NCBI GenBank assembly: GCA_002307215.1
Contig: DBTU01000042.1
Location: 1 to 64,000, forward strand
DNA: 64,000 nt
From: Lachnoclostridium sp. UBA1308
GTDB taxonomy: Bacteria; Bacillota; Clostridia; Lachnospirales; Lachnospiraceae
Direction of reading: 5' to 3'
The translations under genes were made by a program, and so were the position numbers. Below the pieces are notes generated by a model, which worked only from the letters and a program-made list of their open reading frames with translations, was not told the DNA's origin and did no database searches. Each line of letters begins with the position of its first letter. The first letter of the stretch is position 1. Below are positions 17,934 through 26,085 of the stretch, in pieces.

Positions 17934-17949
17934 GTATAAGGAGAAGAAA

Positions 17950-18222
17950 ATGCCAAGAAAACATATCACTGTTACAGGGCGGGTCCAGAGAGTTGGATTT
18001 CGCTATCATGTATATAATTTGGCACAAGACTGTCATTTGACCGGTTGGGTTTGTAATCTGGATTCCGGTGAGGTGGTCATTGAGGTTCAGGGTTATCAGG
18101 AGCATATCGAACAATTGATATCCAGTTTGGGAAAAGGCTCTATCTTCATCCGGATAGATCGTATGGAGATACAAGATTGTGATGAAATCAAGGAGAGCGG
18201 CTTTGATATTAAGCATGAATGA
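17950..18222 (+). CDS. acyP: Acylphosphatase
   Basis: A 90-residue enzyme of the size usual for the family. It hydrolyses acyl phosphates such as carbamoyl phosphate and 1,3-bisphosphoglycerate. The signature GRVQRVGFR holds the phosphate-binding Arg (about residue 19) and the downstream CNLDSGEVVIEVQG contains the catalytic Asn (about 37). The ribosome site AAGGAGAAG lies just before the ATG. It shares a transcript with the MATE gene, closed by the terminator at 18233-18269. Confidence 0.9.
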   Translation: MPRKHITVTGRVQRVGFRYHVYNLAQDCHLTGWVCNLDSGEVVIEVQGYQEHIEQLISSLGKGSIFIRIDRMEIQDCDEIKESGFDIKHE

Positions 18223-18232
18223 AGAATGCGGT

Positions 18233-18269
18233 TCCATATCAATTGAATGGGTTGATATGGGATTTTTTT
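18233..18269 (+). terminator. Terminator after acyP
   Basis: TCCATATCAA pairs with TTGATATGGGA, followed by a run of seven T. The same CCATATCAA/TTGATATGG stem is used after pckG at 27913-27970. Confidence 0.85.
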
Positions 18270-18409
18270 ATCCATATTTTTATATTTACTGTTGAGTAAT
18301 TAATTCAGTTATTATACAATATAAACGAAGCATAAGAATGATATGTAGTATATTGTTACAAGATACGCATATTATACAAACGATGTATCTATTTTAAGGA
18401 GAATAGCTT

Positions 18410-19492
18410 ATGAAAATGATAATTCGCTGGTTTTCCGGCGGGGATGATAGTGTGACATTAAAGCAGATTCGCCAAATTCCGGGTGTTAGCGGAGTTGCAA
18501 CAATGATCTCGGATATACCTGTGGGTGAAGTTTGGCCTCTTGAGCGGCTGAAGGCTCTACGAAGTGAAATACAGGAGGTCGGACTGGAGCTTGAAGTAAT
18601 TGAAAGTGTAAATATTCATGAGGACATCAAAAAAGGATTACCTTCCAGAGATAGATATATTGATAATTACTGTGCAACGATTAGGAATCTGTCCGAAGTA
18701 GGAATTAAATGTTTATGTTACAATTTCATGCCCGTTATGGACTGGGCAAGAAGTAATCTTGCATACCTATTACAGGATGGAAGTGCAGCCATGGCATATG
18801 ACCATGACATTGTCTCAAATATGAATCCGGCATTGATCGCAAAGGAAATGCTCAGTAACTCAAAGGGTTACACACTTCCGGGGTGGGAACCGGACAGACT
18901 TAAGTTAATGTCAGCCGATATTGAATTTTATCAGAGCATGTCATCAGATCAATATTTTGAGAATCTTAAGGTCTTTCTGGATGCCGTGATACCCGTAGCC
19001 GAGCGGTATGATGTAAAAATGGCAATTCATCCGGACGATCCGCCATTTTCCCTCTATGGACTCCCTAAATTAATTAATAATGCGGAGAATATACATAAAT
19101 TCTTGAAATTAAATTCCAGTCCGTATAACGGCTTGACCTTTTGTACAGGCTCGCTGGGAGCGGATATTCATAATGATATTCCGGCAATGGCGAAAGAATT
19201 TGCCTCGCAGGGTCGTATCCATTTTGCGCATTTACGTAATATAAAGCATTCGCAGGAAAAAGTATTTACAGAATCGGCACACTTAAGTACCTGTGGCGAT
19301 CTGGATATGTATGAGGTGGTTAAAGCCTTGCATCATAACGGATTTGACGAATATATCCGTCCGGATCATGGACGTATGATTTGGGATGAGCAGGCCAGGC
19401 CCGGATATGGACTTTATGACAGGGCATTAGGTGCAAATTATCTGCTTGGATTATGGGAAGCGATTGATAAAAATTATGGAGGCCAAATATGA
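18410..19492 (+). CDS. uxuA: Mannonate dehydratase
   Basis: A 360-residue UxuA-family enzyme that dehydrates D-mannonate to 2-keto-3-deoxygluconate in hexuronate catabolism. The family start MKMIIRWFSGGDDSVTLKQIRQIPGV and the metal-site stretches AIHPDDPP, FCTGSLGAD, HLRNIK and YIRPDHGRM are present; the His and Cys in these hold the divalent metal. The length is normal for the family. The stop overlaps the start of uxuB by four bases (ATGA), so the two steps from fructuronate to KDG are made together. AAGGAGAATAG precedes the start. Confidence 0.95.
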   Translation: MKMIIRWFSGGDDSVTLKQIRQIPGVSGVATMISDIPVGEVWPLERLKALRSEIQEVGLELEVIESVNIHEDIKKGLPSRDRYIDNYCATIRNLSEVGIKCLCYNFMPVMDWARSNLAYLLQDGSAAMAYDHDIVSNMNPALIAKEMLSNSKGYTLPGWEPDRLKLMSADIEFYQSMSSDQYFENLKVFLDAVIPVAERYDVKMAIHPDDPPFSLYGLPKLINNAENIHKFLKLNSSPYNGLTFCTGSLGADIHNDIPAMAKEFASQGRIHFAHLRNIKHSQEKVFTESAHLSTCGDLDMYEVVKALHHNGFDEYIRPDHGRMIWDEQARPGYGLYDRALGANYLLGLWEAIDKNYGGQI

Positions 19493-21006
19493 AATTAACA
19501 GAAGCATGGGCGAAGAGAGCGGAATGGAATAAGGATTATTATATTCCGTCCTATGACAGGGAGACTATAAAAAGAAATACGGCAGAGGCTCCGATTTGGC
19601 TACATTTTGGGGCGGGTAATATTTTCAGAGCTTTTATTGCGACAGCAATGGACAGACTGTTGGATCAAGGAATCAGTGACAGAGGAATCATTGTATGTGA
19701 GGATTTTGATAAAGAATTAGTGGAACGAGGGTATCGGCCGTATGATTCCATAAGTCTGTCAGTTACCTTAAAATCTGACGGTAGCATTGATAAAAGAGTG
19801 ACAGGCAGTATCACCGAGGCTGTCACCGAGACAGACAGGATGAAGGCTCTATTTTGTATGCCCACAGTGCAGTTAATAAGCTTTACCATTACAGAAAAAG
19901 GCTACAGTGGGCCGTTGATGAAAAAAATTGCCGAGTTTTGTCTGGCCAGATACAACAGCGGAGCATATCCGGTTGCACTAGTGAGTATGGATAACTGTGC
20001 CCATAATGGTGAAATATTGTCCGAGGCGGTGAAAAAGCATGCAGTACTTCTTATCACAGAAGGAAAGGCTGATGAAGGATTTCTTGCCTATCTGGAAGAC
20101 GAGACGAAAGTGACATTTCCCTGGACTATGATTGATAAGATCACACCAAGGCCGGATGTCACAGTAAAGAAGCTTCTTGAGGAAGATGGCTTTGAAGATA
20201 CCGAGCAGATTATTACAGCATATAAAACCTATACAGCTCCCTTTGTAAATGCGGAGGAGACAGAGTATCTTGTCATTGAAGATAAATTCCCGAATAAGAG
20301 ACCGAAGCTTGAGAAGGCAGGCATTCTATTTGCTGACAGGGAAACGGTGGACAAGACAGAGAAAATGAAGGTTGGAACCTGTCTTAATCCACTGCACACT
20401 GCATTGGCTGTGTTCGGATGTCTACTGGGCTATGAAACGATACATGACGAAATGAAGGACGATCAGCTGAGGAAGTTGGTATCAGAACTTGGATATACGG
20501 AGGGAATGCCGGTGGTAGTGCATCCCGGTATTATGGAACCGGCGGATTTTTTAAAGGATGTGCTTACCAAAAGGCTTCCCAATCCATTTATGCCGGATGC
20601 GCCCCAGAGAATTGCCACCGATACTTCCCAAAAGCTTCCGGTACGCTTCGGGCATACACTGGAATCTTATCTCGACTCACCGGAACTTAAGGTGGAGGAG
20701 CTTACGGTGATACCTCTGGTTTTTGCCGGCTGGATAAGATATCTGATGGGTGTGGGCGATGATGGTAAGGAATTTACACCGAGTCCCGATCCTAAGCTGG
20801 AAGAGCTTAAGGATTATTTGAAGAATATCAAGTTGGGAAACAAAGCGATTGATGATTCAGGAATCGATGAGATTCTTAAGGACAGAAGTATATTTGTCAT
20901 TGATCTTTTTTCTGCCGGTTTGGCTGATAAAGTTAAGGTTATGTTCAAGCAAATGATTACAGGCCCGGGAGCAGTACGCCGTACATTAATCAAATATTGC
21001 GGTTAA
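19489..21006 (+). CDS. uxuB: Fructuronate reductase (mannitol dehydrogenase family)
   Basis: A 505-residue polyol/uronate dehydrogenase. It would reduce D-fructuronate to D-mannonate with NADH, feeding uxuA. Visible features are the N-terminal NAD region (WLHFGAGNIFRAFIATAMDRLL), VSMDNCAHNG, the catalytic lysine area MKVGTCLNPLHTALAVFGCLLGY and VIPLVFAGWIRYLMG of the C-terminal domain. The identity as fructuronate rather than tagaturonate reductase is inferred from overlap with uxuA. Uronate isomerase and KDG kinase/aldolase are not in the window. Confidence 0.9.
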   Translation: MKLTEAWAKRAEWNKDYYIPSYDRETIKRNTAEAPIWLHFGAGNIFRAFIATAMDRLLDQGISDRGIIVCEDFDKELVERGYRPYDSISLSVTLKSDGSIDKRVTGSITEAVTETDRMKALFCMPTVQLISFTITEKGYSGPLMKKIAEFCLARYNSGAYPVALVSMDNCAHNGEILSEAVKKHAVLLITEGKADEGFLAYLEDETKVTFPWTMIDKITPRPDVTVKKLLEEDGFEDTEQIITAYKTYTAPFVNAEETEYLVIEDKFPNKRPKLEKAGILFADRETVDKTEKMKVGTCLNPLHTALAVFGCLLGYETIHDEMKDDQLRKLVSELGYTEGMPVVVHPGIMEPADFLKDVLTKRLPNPFMPDAPQRIATDTSQKLPVRFGHTLESYLDSPELKVEELTVIPLVFAGWIRYLMGVGDDGKEFTPSPDPKLEELKDYLKNIKLGNKAIDDSGIDEILKDRSIFVIDLFSAGLADKVKVMFKQMITGPGAVRRTLIKYCG

Positions 21007-21019
21007 TGCAAACATGATA

Positions 21020-21105
21020 TTTTACCGCGGGGATACGAGGACGTGGTTAATACAGGCAAACAATTTTCCCGCAGAGATATAAGGACGTAGTTAATACGGG
21101 TATAT
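21020..21105 (+). repeat. Pair of 38-bp direct repeats before the GH67 gene
   Basis: Two copies with a 44-base period (21020-21057 and 21064-21101) share CCGCRGRGATAYRAGGACGT and then RGTTAATACRGG. They occupy the whole gap between uxuB and the alpha-glucuronidase gene. Spacing of about four helical turns would put both on one DNA face, so an operator for a uronate-responsive regulator is possible. Confidence 0.6.
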
Positions 21106-21157
21106 ACTTCACGTTAGAAATACAATGATGCAGATAGCACATGGAGGTCACTTTATT

Positions 21158-23170
21158 ATGGAATATTCAAATTGTTGGTTACAATATCATAGTCTTTCTA
21201 ACGCCAATCAAAGAGAGATTGTTGTGTTATGTAAGGAGAAAAGCGCTATACTCTTGAATGCGGTTAATGAACTGGACCTTGCATTCCATTCTCTTTATGG
21301 AAGAAAAATAACCGTTGTGACAGAAGAAGACAGATATCAGACGGCTAAAACCGGAATCTACTTAAAGTCTGATAGCTCTGTCTCCATGCAAGATAACAGT
21401 AAGGATGGGTATACTATAACTTGTGCGGCTGGAAAATGTACAATAACAGCAACAGGGGAAGCCGGTTTATTATATGGTGTGTTTGCCTTATTAAGAAATC
21501 TTCAGGTTCAGAAGGTCGCGGATTTTGATGTATGGTCTTTTCAGGAGGAAAAGACGCCGTCAAATCCGCTTCGTATGCTGAATCATTGGGATAATATGGA
21601 CGGAAGCATTGAACGAGGCTATTCAGGGAAATCCTTTTTCTTTGGCAAGGATGAGTTACTGGTGAATGAACGTACCGTGATGTATGCAAGACTGGTCGCA
21701 TCGGTAGGCATCAATGCGGTAGTCATTAATAATGTCAATGTAAAAGGAGCTGCTACGGCACTTATCTCCGACAGATATTACAATGAGCTTCACAGTATGG
21801 CAGAAATACTTGCCGCTTACGGTGTGCAACTATTTATTAGTATTAATTTTGCGGCTCCCATTGAACTTGGAGGGTTAGCAACAGCAGATCCTTGTGATAG
21901 CAGTGTCCGTTCCTGGTGGAAAAAAAGGGCCGAGGAACTCTGGAGTAAGGTTCCATCCCTCGGAGGGTTCCTGGTAAAAGCGGATTCAGAAGGAAGACCC
22001 GGGCCCTTTACCTATGGAAGAACGCATGCCGATGGTGCGAATATGCTGGCTGACGCCTTAAGGCCCTTTGCTGGGCTGGTAATATGGCGCTGTTTTGTAT
22101 ATAACTGCCAACAAGACTGGAGAGATACGAAGACAGATAGAGCAAGAGCCGGCTATGATAATTTCATGCCGCTCGATGGTACATTTGCGGATAATGTTAT
22201 CCTCCAGATTAAGAATGGCCCCATGGATTTTCAGGTACGAGAACCGATAGCACCTTTATTTGGCGGTCTTAAGAATACTAATATTATACTTGAGGTTCAG
22301 ATAGCCCAAGAATATACAGGGCAGCAGAGGCATGTATGCTATCTGATACCCTGGTTTAAGGAAATTCTTCTCTTTCATACTTGTTGTGGTAAGACTAACG
22401 ATCAGGTTGTTGATATTGTAAGTGGCAGAACCTACAATAATCATAATTGTGGAATAGCTGCGGTCTCGAATACTGGAGATGATTTTAATTGGACAGGTCA
22501 TGATCTGGCGGGTGCTAATCTGTATGGCTATGGAAGACTTGCCTTTGATACGGAGTTGTCAGCCGAAACGATTGCTACCGAATGGATCAGTGAGACCTTC
22601 GGAACGAAGGAAAAGATTCAAGAACATGTGCTCAAGATATTAATGATGTCCTGGAGAACCTATGAAAAATATACTTCACCGTTAGGGATCGGCTGGATGG
22701 TAAAGCCGAATGGACATTATGGACCGGATGTGGATGGATATGAATATGATAGATGGGGTACTTATCATAGAGCAGATCATAAGGGCATCGGTGTCGACCG
22801 GACCGGTAGCGGAACAGGCTATTACGACCAGTATAATGAGCCGTTGGCATCGATGTATGCGGACATAACAAGCTGTCCGGAGGAACTGCTTCTTTTCTTT
22901 CACCATGTTGATTATGATTATATTCTTACCTCAGGTAAGACAGTACTGCAGCATATCTATGATACTCACTTTGAAGGTGCCGATGAAGCTGAAATGTTTC
23001 TTGAACTATGGCAGCAGCTGCAGGGAATGATGGAGGAGGACATTTATCAAAGGACACTCGAAAGATTCCTTCACCAAAAAGATCATGCAAAGGAATGGCG
23101 TGATGTAATTAATTCATATTTTTACAGAAAAACCGGAATCATAGATCAGTATCACAGACCATTATATTAG
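21158..23170 (+). CDS. aguA: Alpha-glucuronidase, GH67
   Basis: A 670-residue family-67 glycoside hydrolase, the usual length. It removes 4-O-methylglucuronic acid from the non-reducing end of aldouronic acids released from xylan. The ATG at 21158 is preferred because GGAGG lies 10 bases upstream. Family landmarks include LLYGVFALLRNLQ, LVKADSEGRPGPFTYGRTHADGAN, WRCFVYN, and two stretches that match the positions of the known acidic catalytic residues (NGPMDFQVREP and EVQIAQEYTGQQRH). There is no signal peptide, so it acts in the cytoplasm on imported oligosaccharides; its product is then handled by uxuA/uxuB. Confidence 0.95.
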   Translation: MEYSNCWLQYHSLSNANQREIVVLCKEKSAILLNAVNELDLAFHSLYGRKITVVTEEDRYQTAKTGIYLKSDSSVSMQDNSKDGYTITCAAGKCTITATGEAGLLYGVFALLRNLQVQKVADFDVWSFQEEKTPSNPLRMLNHWDNMDGSIERGYSGKSFFFGKDELLVNERTVMYARLVASVGINAVVINNVNVKGAATALISDRYYNELHSMAEILAAYGVQLFISINFAAPIELGGLATADPCDSSVRSWWKKRAEELWSKVPSLGGFLVKADSEGRPGPFTYGRTHADGANMLADALRPFAGLVIWRCFVYNCQQDWRDTKTDRARAGYDNFMPLDGTFADNVILQIKNGPMDFQVREPIAPLFGGLKNTNIILEVQIAQEYTGQQRHVCYLIPWFKEILLFHTCCGKTNDQVVDIVSGRTYNNHNCGIAAVSNTGDDFNWTGHDLAGANLYGYGRLAFDTELSAETIATEWISETFGTKEKIQEHVLKILMMSWRTYEKYTSPLGIGWMVKPNGHYGPDVDGYEYDRWGTYHRADHKGIGVDRTGSGTGYYDQYNEPLASMYADITSCPEELLLFFHHVDYDYILTSGKTVLQHIYDTHFEGADEAEMFLELWQQLQGMMEEDIYQRTLERFLHQKDHAKEWRDVINSYFYRKTGIIDQYHRPLY

Positions 23171-23252
23171 TTTTTCCGAACCCTCAAAATACACTTCTTT
23201 CGATCTGTTGCAAACCCGCGAATTTGGGCTCCAACACAAATCCTAATTAACA

Positions 23253-23302
23253 CCTTTAAATATAAGAATGAATTTCCGATGAAATTCATTCTTATATTTG
23301 TC
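23253..23302. repeat. Family B core palindrome
   Basis: AAATATAAGAATGAATTTC and GAAATTCATTCTTATATTT are perfect complements around CGAT. This is the same AT-rich palindrome as in the tandem repeats at 7043-7345, without their flanking modules. It lies 3' of the alpha-glucuronidase gene and may terminate its transcript. Confidence 0.7.
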
Positions 23303-23451
23303 TGGAAGTCAGATTTATGAATTAATTATTCCATATAAATGCTATAAAGTGTAGGGTATAATAATGAAATGCAATATATTAAACTGTTATGGATACAACC
23401 CGAAGACATCTTTTTGATGTCCGTATTATGCTAATATATGTCTTGTTAAGG

Positions 23452-23856
23452 ATGGAAAATATTATAGGAAAGCCTTATAATGTAAGCAACAATGCTGAAT
23501 TTCGTTGCTTTTACAAGGAGACTTTTAGGCCTAATCCATACCTTCCTAGATGGGAGTATATACCCGATGGGGAGCCGAGGTTATTCGAAAAGCGAGTCTA
23601 TATCTATGGTTCCCACGATACTTCGGTTTCAGATAAATTCTGTGATTATAAGTTGAAGGTATGGTCCGCACCGATGGACAACCTGAATCACTGGAGTTGC
23701 CATGGAGATGCCTTCCATACAAGAATAGACTATGACCATGAAAGTGATACACCATGGACAGATCATGAGCTATATGCTCCGGATGTAATTGAGAAAGACG
23801 GTAAATATTATCGGCGGATATTTTGCCGAAATGTTCAAAGGCAGACTTTTGTTTGA
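23452..23856 (+). pseudogene. GH43 glycosidase remnant, truncated
   Basis: The first 110 or so residues are the N-terminus of a family-43 beta-xylosidase/arabinofuranosidase: NPYLPRWEYIPDGEPRLFEKRVYIYGSHD and a later HELYAPDVIEKDGKYY (both quoted in parts of the reading frame 23500-23812). A normal enzyme continues for 200-400 more residues; here the frame switches after KYY into an unrelated tail (RRIFCRNVQ) and stops. The last blade-forming regions with the other two catalytic acids are missing. Upstream in-frame ATG codons exist from 23389. The next gene begins 55 bases later, so a deletion appears to have joined the GH43 start to the region before a sugar-binding lipoprotein gene. Confidence 0.75.
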
Positions 23857-23911
23857 GCTTGTTTCATTTGTGTTTTGCAAATGAAATGCTATGATAAAGG
23901 AGGAGTATTTA

Positions 23912-25594
23912 ATGAAAAGGATAAAGAAAACAGTTGCAGTATTGTTAGTGATGATACTTTCGCTATCCACACTGTCAGCGGCAGGATGCGGAAAGAAAAA
24001 AGGCGAACCGATAACTCTGGATGTTTATTCCCAGACGGCTAATTATTCCGGTGAGCAGATCGGCTGGTTTGCAAAAGTAATGCTTGATAAATTCAACGTG
24101 AAGCTGAAGATTATCAAGGATGATGAGGGCATGTTTACAACCCGTATGGAGTCCGGTAATCTTGGTGATATCATATTCTTCAACAATGATACTCAGGATT
24201 ATATCACAGCGGCAGATAATGATATGTTGATGGATTGGGAGGAGGACGATCTGTTAGCGGATTTTGGGTCGGATATTAAAGAGAATTTACCAAAGGCACT
24301 GGAAAAGAATAGAACACGAACTGACTCCGGCAAGCTATACGGTTTTGGGTATGATGTGGCTTCAACGGCGGTAGATCACCAGACTTATTTCTATCATTCC
24401 GATATCCGATGGGATTTGTATCAGCAACTCGATTATCCTAAGGTAGGATCACTGTCGGATTTGGTTGATCTGCTGGCTGAAATGAAGAAAATATGCCCCA
24501 CCTCTGATACAGGCAGTGAGACCTATGGTGTATCCATGTTTAAGGACTGGGATGACGACATGGTTATGAATGTTAAGGCAACCGCGGCATTGTACGGATA
24601 TGATGAATGGGGGATTGGTCTTTATGACTGCAACACTCAGACCTGGCAGGGTTGTCTCGATGATGGAGGCATGTATCTCAAATGCTTAAAGTTTTATAAT
24701 GATTTGTATAGAAATGATCTGTTGGATCCTGATTCTATGACGCAGACGCAGGAGGATGCCGGAGAAGATTATTTAAATGGTTCAGCCTTCTGGAGCCTGT
24801 TTACTTTTATGGCGTCTTTGGTATATAATACCGAGGAGCATGTCGATGCCGGTAAGGCTATGTATGCGTTGGCACTGGAGGATCAGAACACAATTACCTA
24901 TGGTTTGAATATATATGGAAGTAGCCATGTATGGACGATTGGGTCATCTACACAGTATCCGGAATTATGTATGAAGATTATTAATTGGTTAGCAACTCCC
25001 GAAGGAACGATGACCATGAACTATGGCCCGCAGGGACTTTGCTGGGACTATGACAAAGATAAAAAGATTGTTCTGACAGAACTGGGCCTTGCCTGCAGAA
25101 ATAATGGTAAGACGGAGATGGTTGGGGATGGCTACAGTGGTACCTATATTGACGGAACTAGCCAGATCAATGGAAGCATATGGAGTATTGATGCAAGTAA
25201 TCCGGATTCAAACGGAGAAACTTATAATTTCCAGAACTGGGCAAGCTATCAGGCAACACAAAATTATGAAATATTGAAGGACTGGAGAAGCTTTACCGGA
25301 TTTACTACACCGGATGAATACCTTGATTCCAGAGCACATACAGTTGCAGTTGCAACTCCATATTCGCAGGATTCCAGAGACGATGAGCTGGATGTTATCT
25401 GGCAGCAGGTAACCCAGACAATCAGGGACGAATCCTGGAAGGCTATCTATGCGGAAACAGAAGACGAGTACAGTAATATTGTAGAAGGGATGCAGCAGAA
25501 GGCGATTGAATATGGTTATGATAAATGCTGTGAATTCATGCAGGAGCAGGCAGCAAATAGAAAGGCTGCTGAGGACGAAGTTCTTGCAAAATAA
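23912..25594 (+). CDS. Extracellular sugar-binding lipoprotein (ABC importer)
   Basis: A 560-residue solute-binding protein of the large LplA/family-1 type. The ATG at 23912 follows AAAGGAGGAG; residues 1-28 are a lipoprotein signal peptide with lipobox SAAGC. The mature part begins KKKGEPITLDVYSQ and is rich in aromatic and acidic residues as in oligosaccharide binders. Such proteins deliver sugars to LplB/YtcP-type permeases, but none is encoded nearby, so it is orphaned or uses a permease elsewhere. Its position after the glucuronoxylan genes suggests aldouronate or xylo-oligosaccharide binding (inference). Confidence 0.85.
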   Translation: MKRIKKTVAVLLVMILSLSTLSAAGCGKKKGEPITLDVYSQTANYSGEQIGWFAKVMLDKFNVKLKIIKDDEGMFTTRMESGNLGDIIFFNNDTQDYITAADNDMLMDWEEDDLLADFGSDIKENLPKALEKNRTRTDSGKLYGFGYDVASTAVDHQTYFYHSDIRWDLYQQLDYPKVGSLSDLVDLLAEMKKICPTSDTGSETYGVSMFKDWDDDMVMNVKATAALYGYDEWGIGLYDCNTQTWQGCLDDGGMYLKCLKFYNDLYRNDLLDPDSMTQTQEDAGEDYLNGSAFWSLFTFMASLVYNTEEHVDAGKAMYALALEDQNTITYGLNIYGSSHVWTIGSSTQYPELCMKIINWLATPEGTMTMNYGPQGLCWDYDKDKKIVLTELGLACRNNGKTEMVGDGYSGTYIDGTSQINGSIWSIDASNPDSNGETYNFQNWASYQATQNYEILKDWRSFTGFTTPDEYLDSRAHTVAVATPYSQDSRDDELDVIWQQVTQTIRDESWKAIYAETEDEYSNIVEGMQQKAIEYGYDKCCEFMQEQAANRKAAEDEVLAK

Positions 25595-25662
25595 GTGAAA
25601 AGATTAATATAGCAATTAATATGAGGAGCGGCTTTTTACTTAAATAGAAGGAAGATTACAGG

Positions 25663-25716
25663 AGACTTCACACGCTCCCCTAAAACAGTGTATTACGGGG
25701 AGCAGGTGAAGCTTCT
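25663..25716. repeat. Palindromic repeat, family A copy 3
   Basis: AGACTTCACACGCTCCCC (25663-25680) pairs with GGGGAGCAGGTGAAGCTTCT (25697-25716) with few mismatches around a 16-base loop, followed by TGCTTTTTAG. It is the likely terminator for the sugar-binding lipoprotein gene. Confidence 0.75.
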
Positions 25717-25791
25717 TGCTTTTTAGTGGCAATTAAAAGAACCCCTTGTGTGACTATTTTTTGAGATTTTCAGTAAATTTTATAGATATTC

Positions 25792-25849
25792 ATACAAATT
25801 GATAATAATATTAGCATGCCATTGCGATAATATTATTATCAATTTGTAT
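25792..25849. repeat. Perfect 22-bp AT-rich inverted repeat
   Basis: The 22 bases at 25792-25813 (starting ATACAAATTGAT) are the exact complement of 25828-25849, separated by 14 bases. It lies 237 bases before pckG in a 490-base gene-free gap that otherwise holds the family A repeat and AT-rich DNA. It lacks a T run, so an operator, cruciform or excised-element scar is as likely as a terminator. Confidence 0.65.
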
Positions 25850-26085
25850 AGGTAAAAAGTATAATGGATGGTATTTCCGATACATGAAAATTTAATAAAA
25901 TTACTATAGCAATCTCTACCACTTCTATGGTATTATATATGGCATAGCGTTTGTATACACGTATAATCGTGTAATGAACAAGGTTGATTTTAGGGAGCTA
26001 AGTAGTATAGTTCTCGAGTATAAGTGAAGTATGGCAGTTACATATGCCTAAAATTCTATTTTTTTATATTTGAAAGGAGATTTTT

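Noticed and set aside
21020..21105. Guanidine-II (mini-ykkC) riboswitch, suggested by two GGACG motifs in tandem
   Set aside because: The GGACG copies are not in hairpin loops, and the repeated unit is a linear direct repeat, not paired stem-loops.
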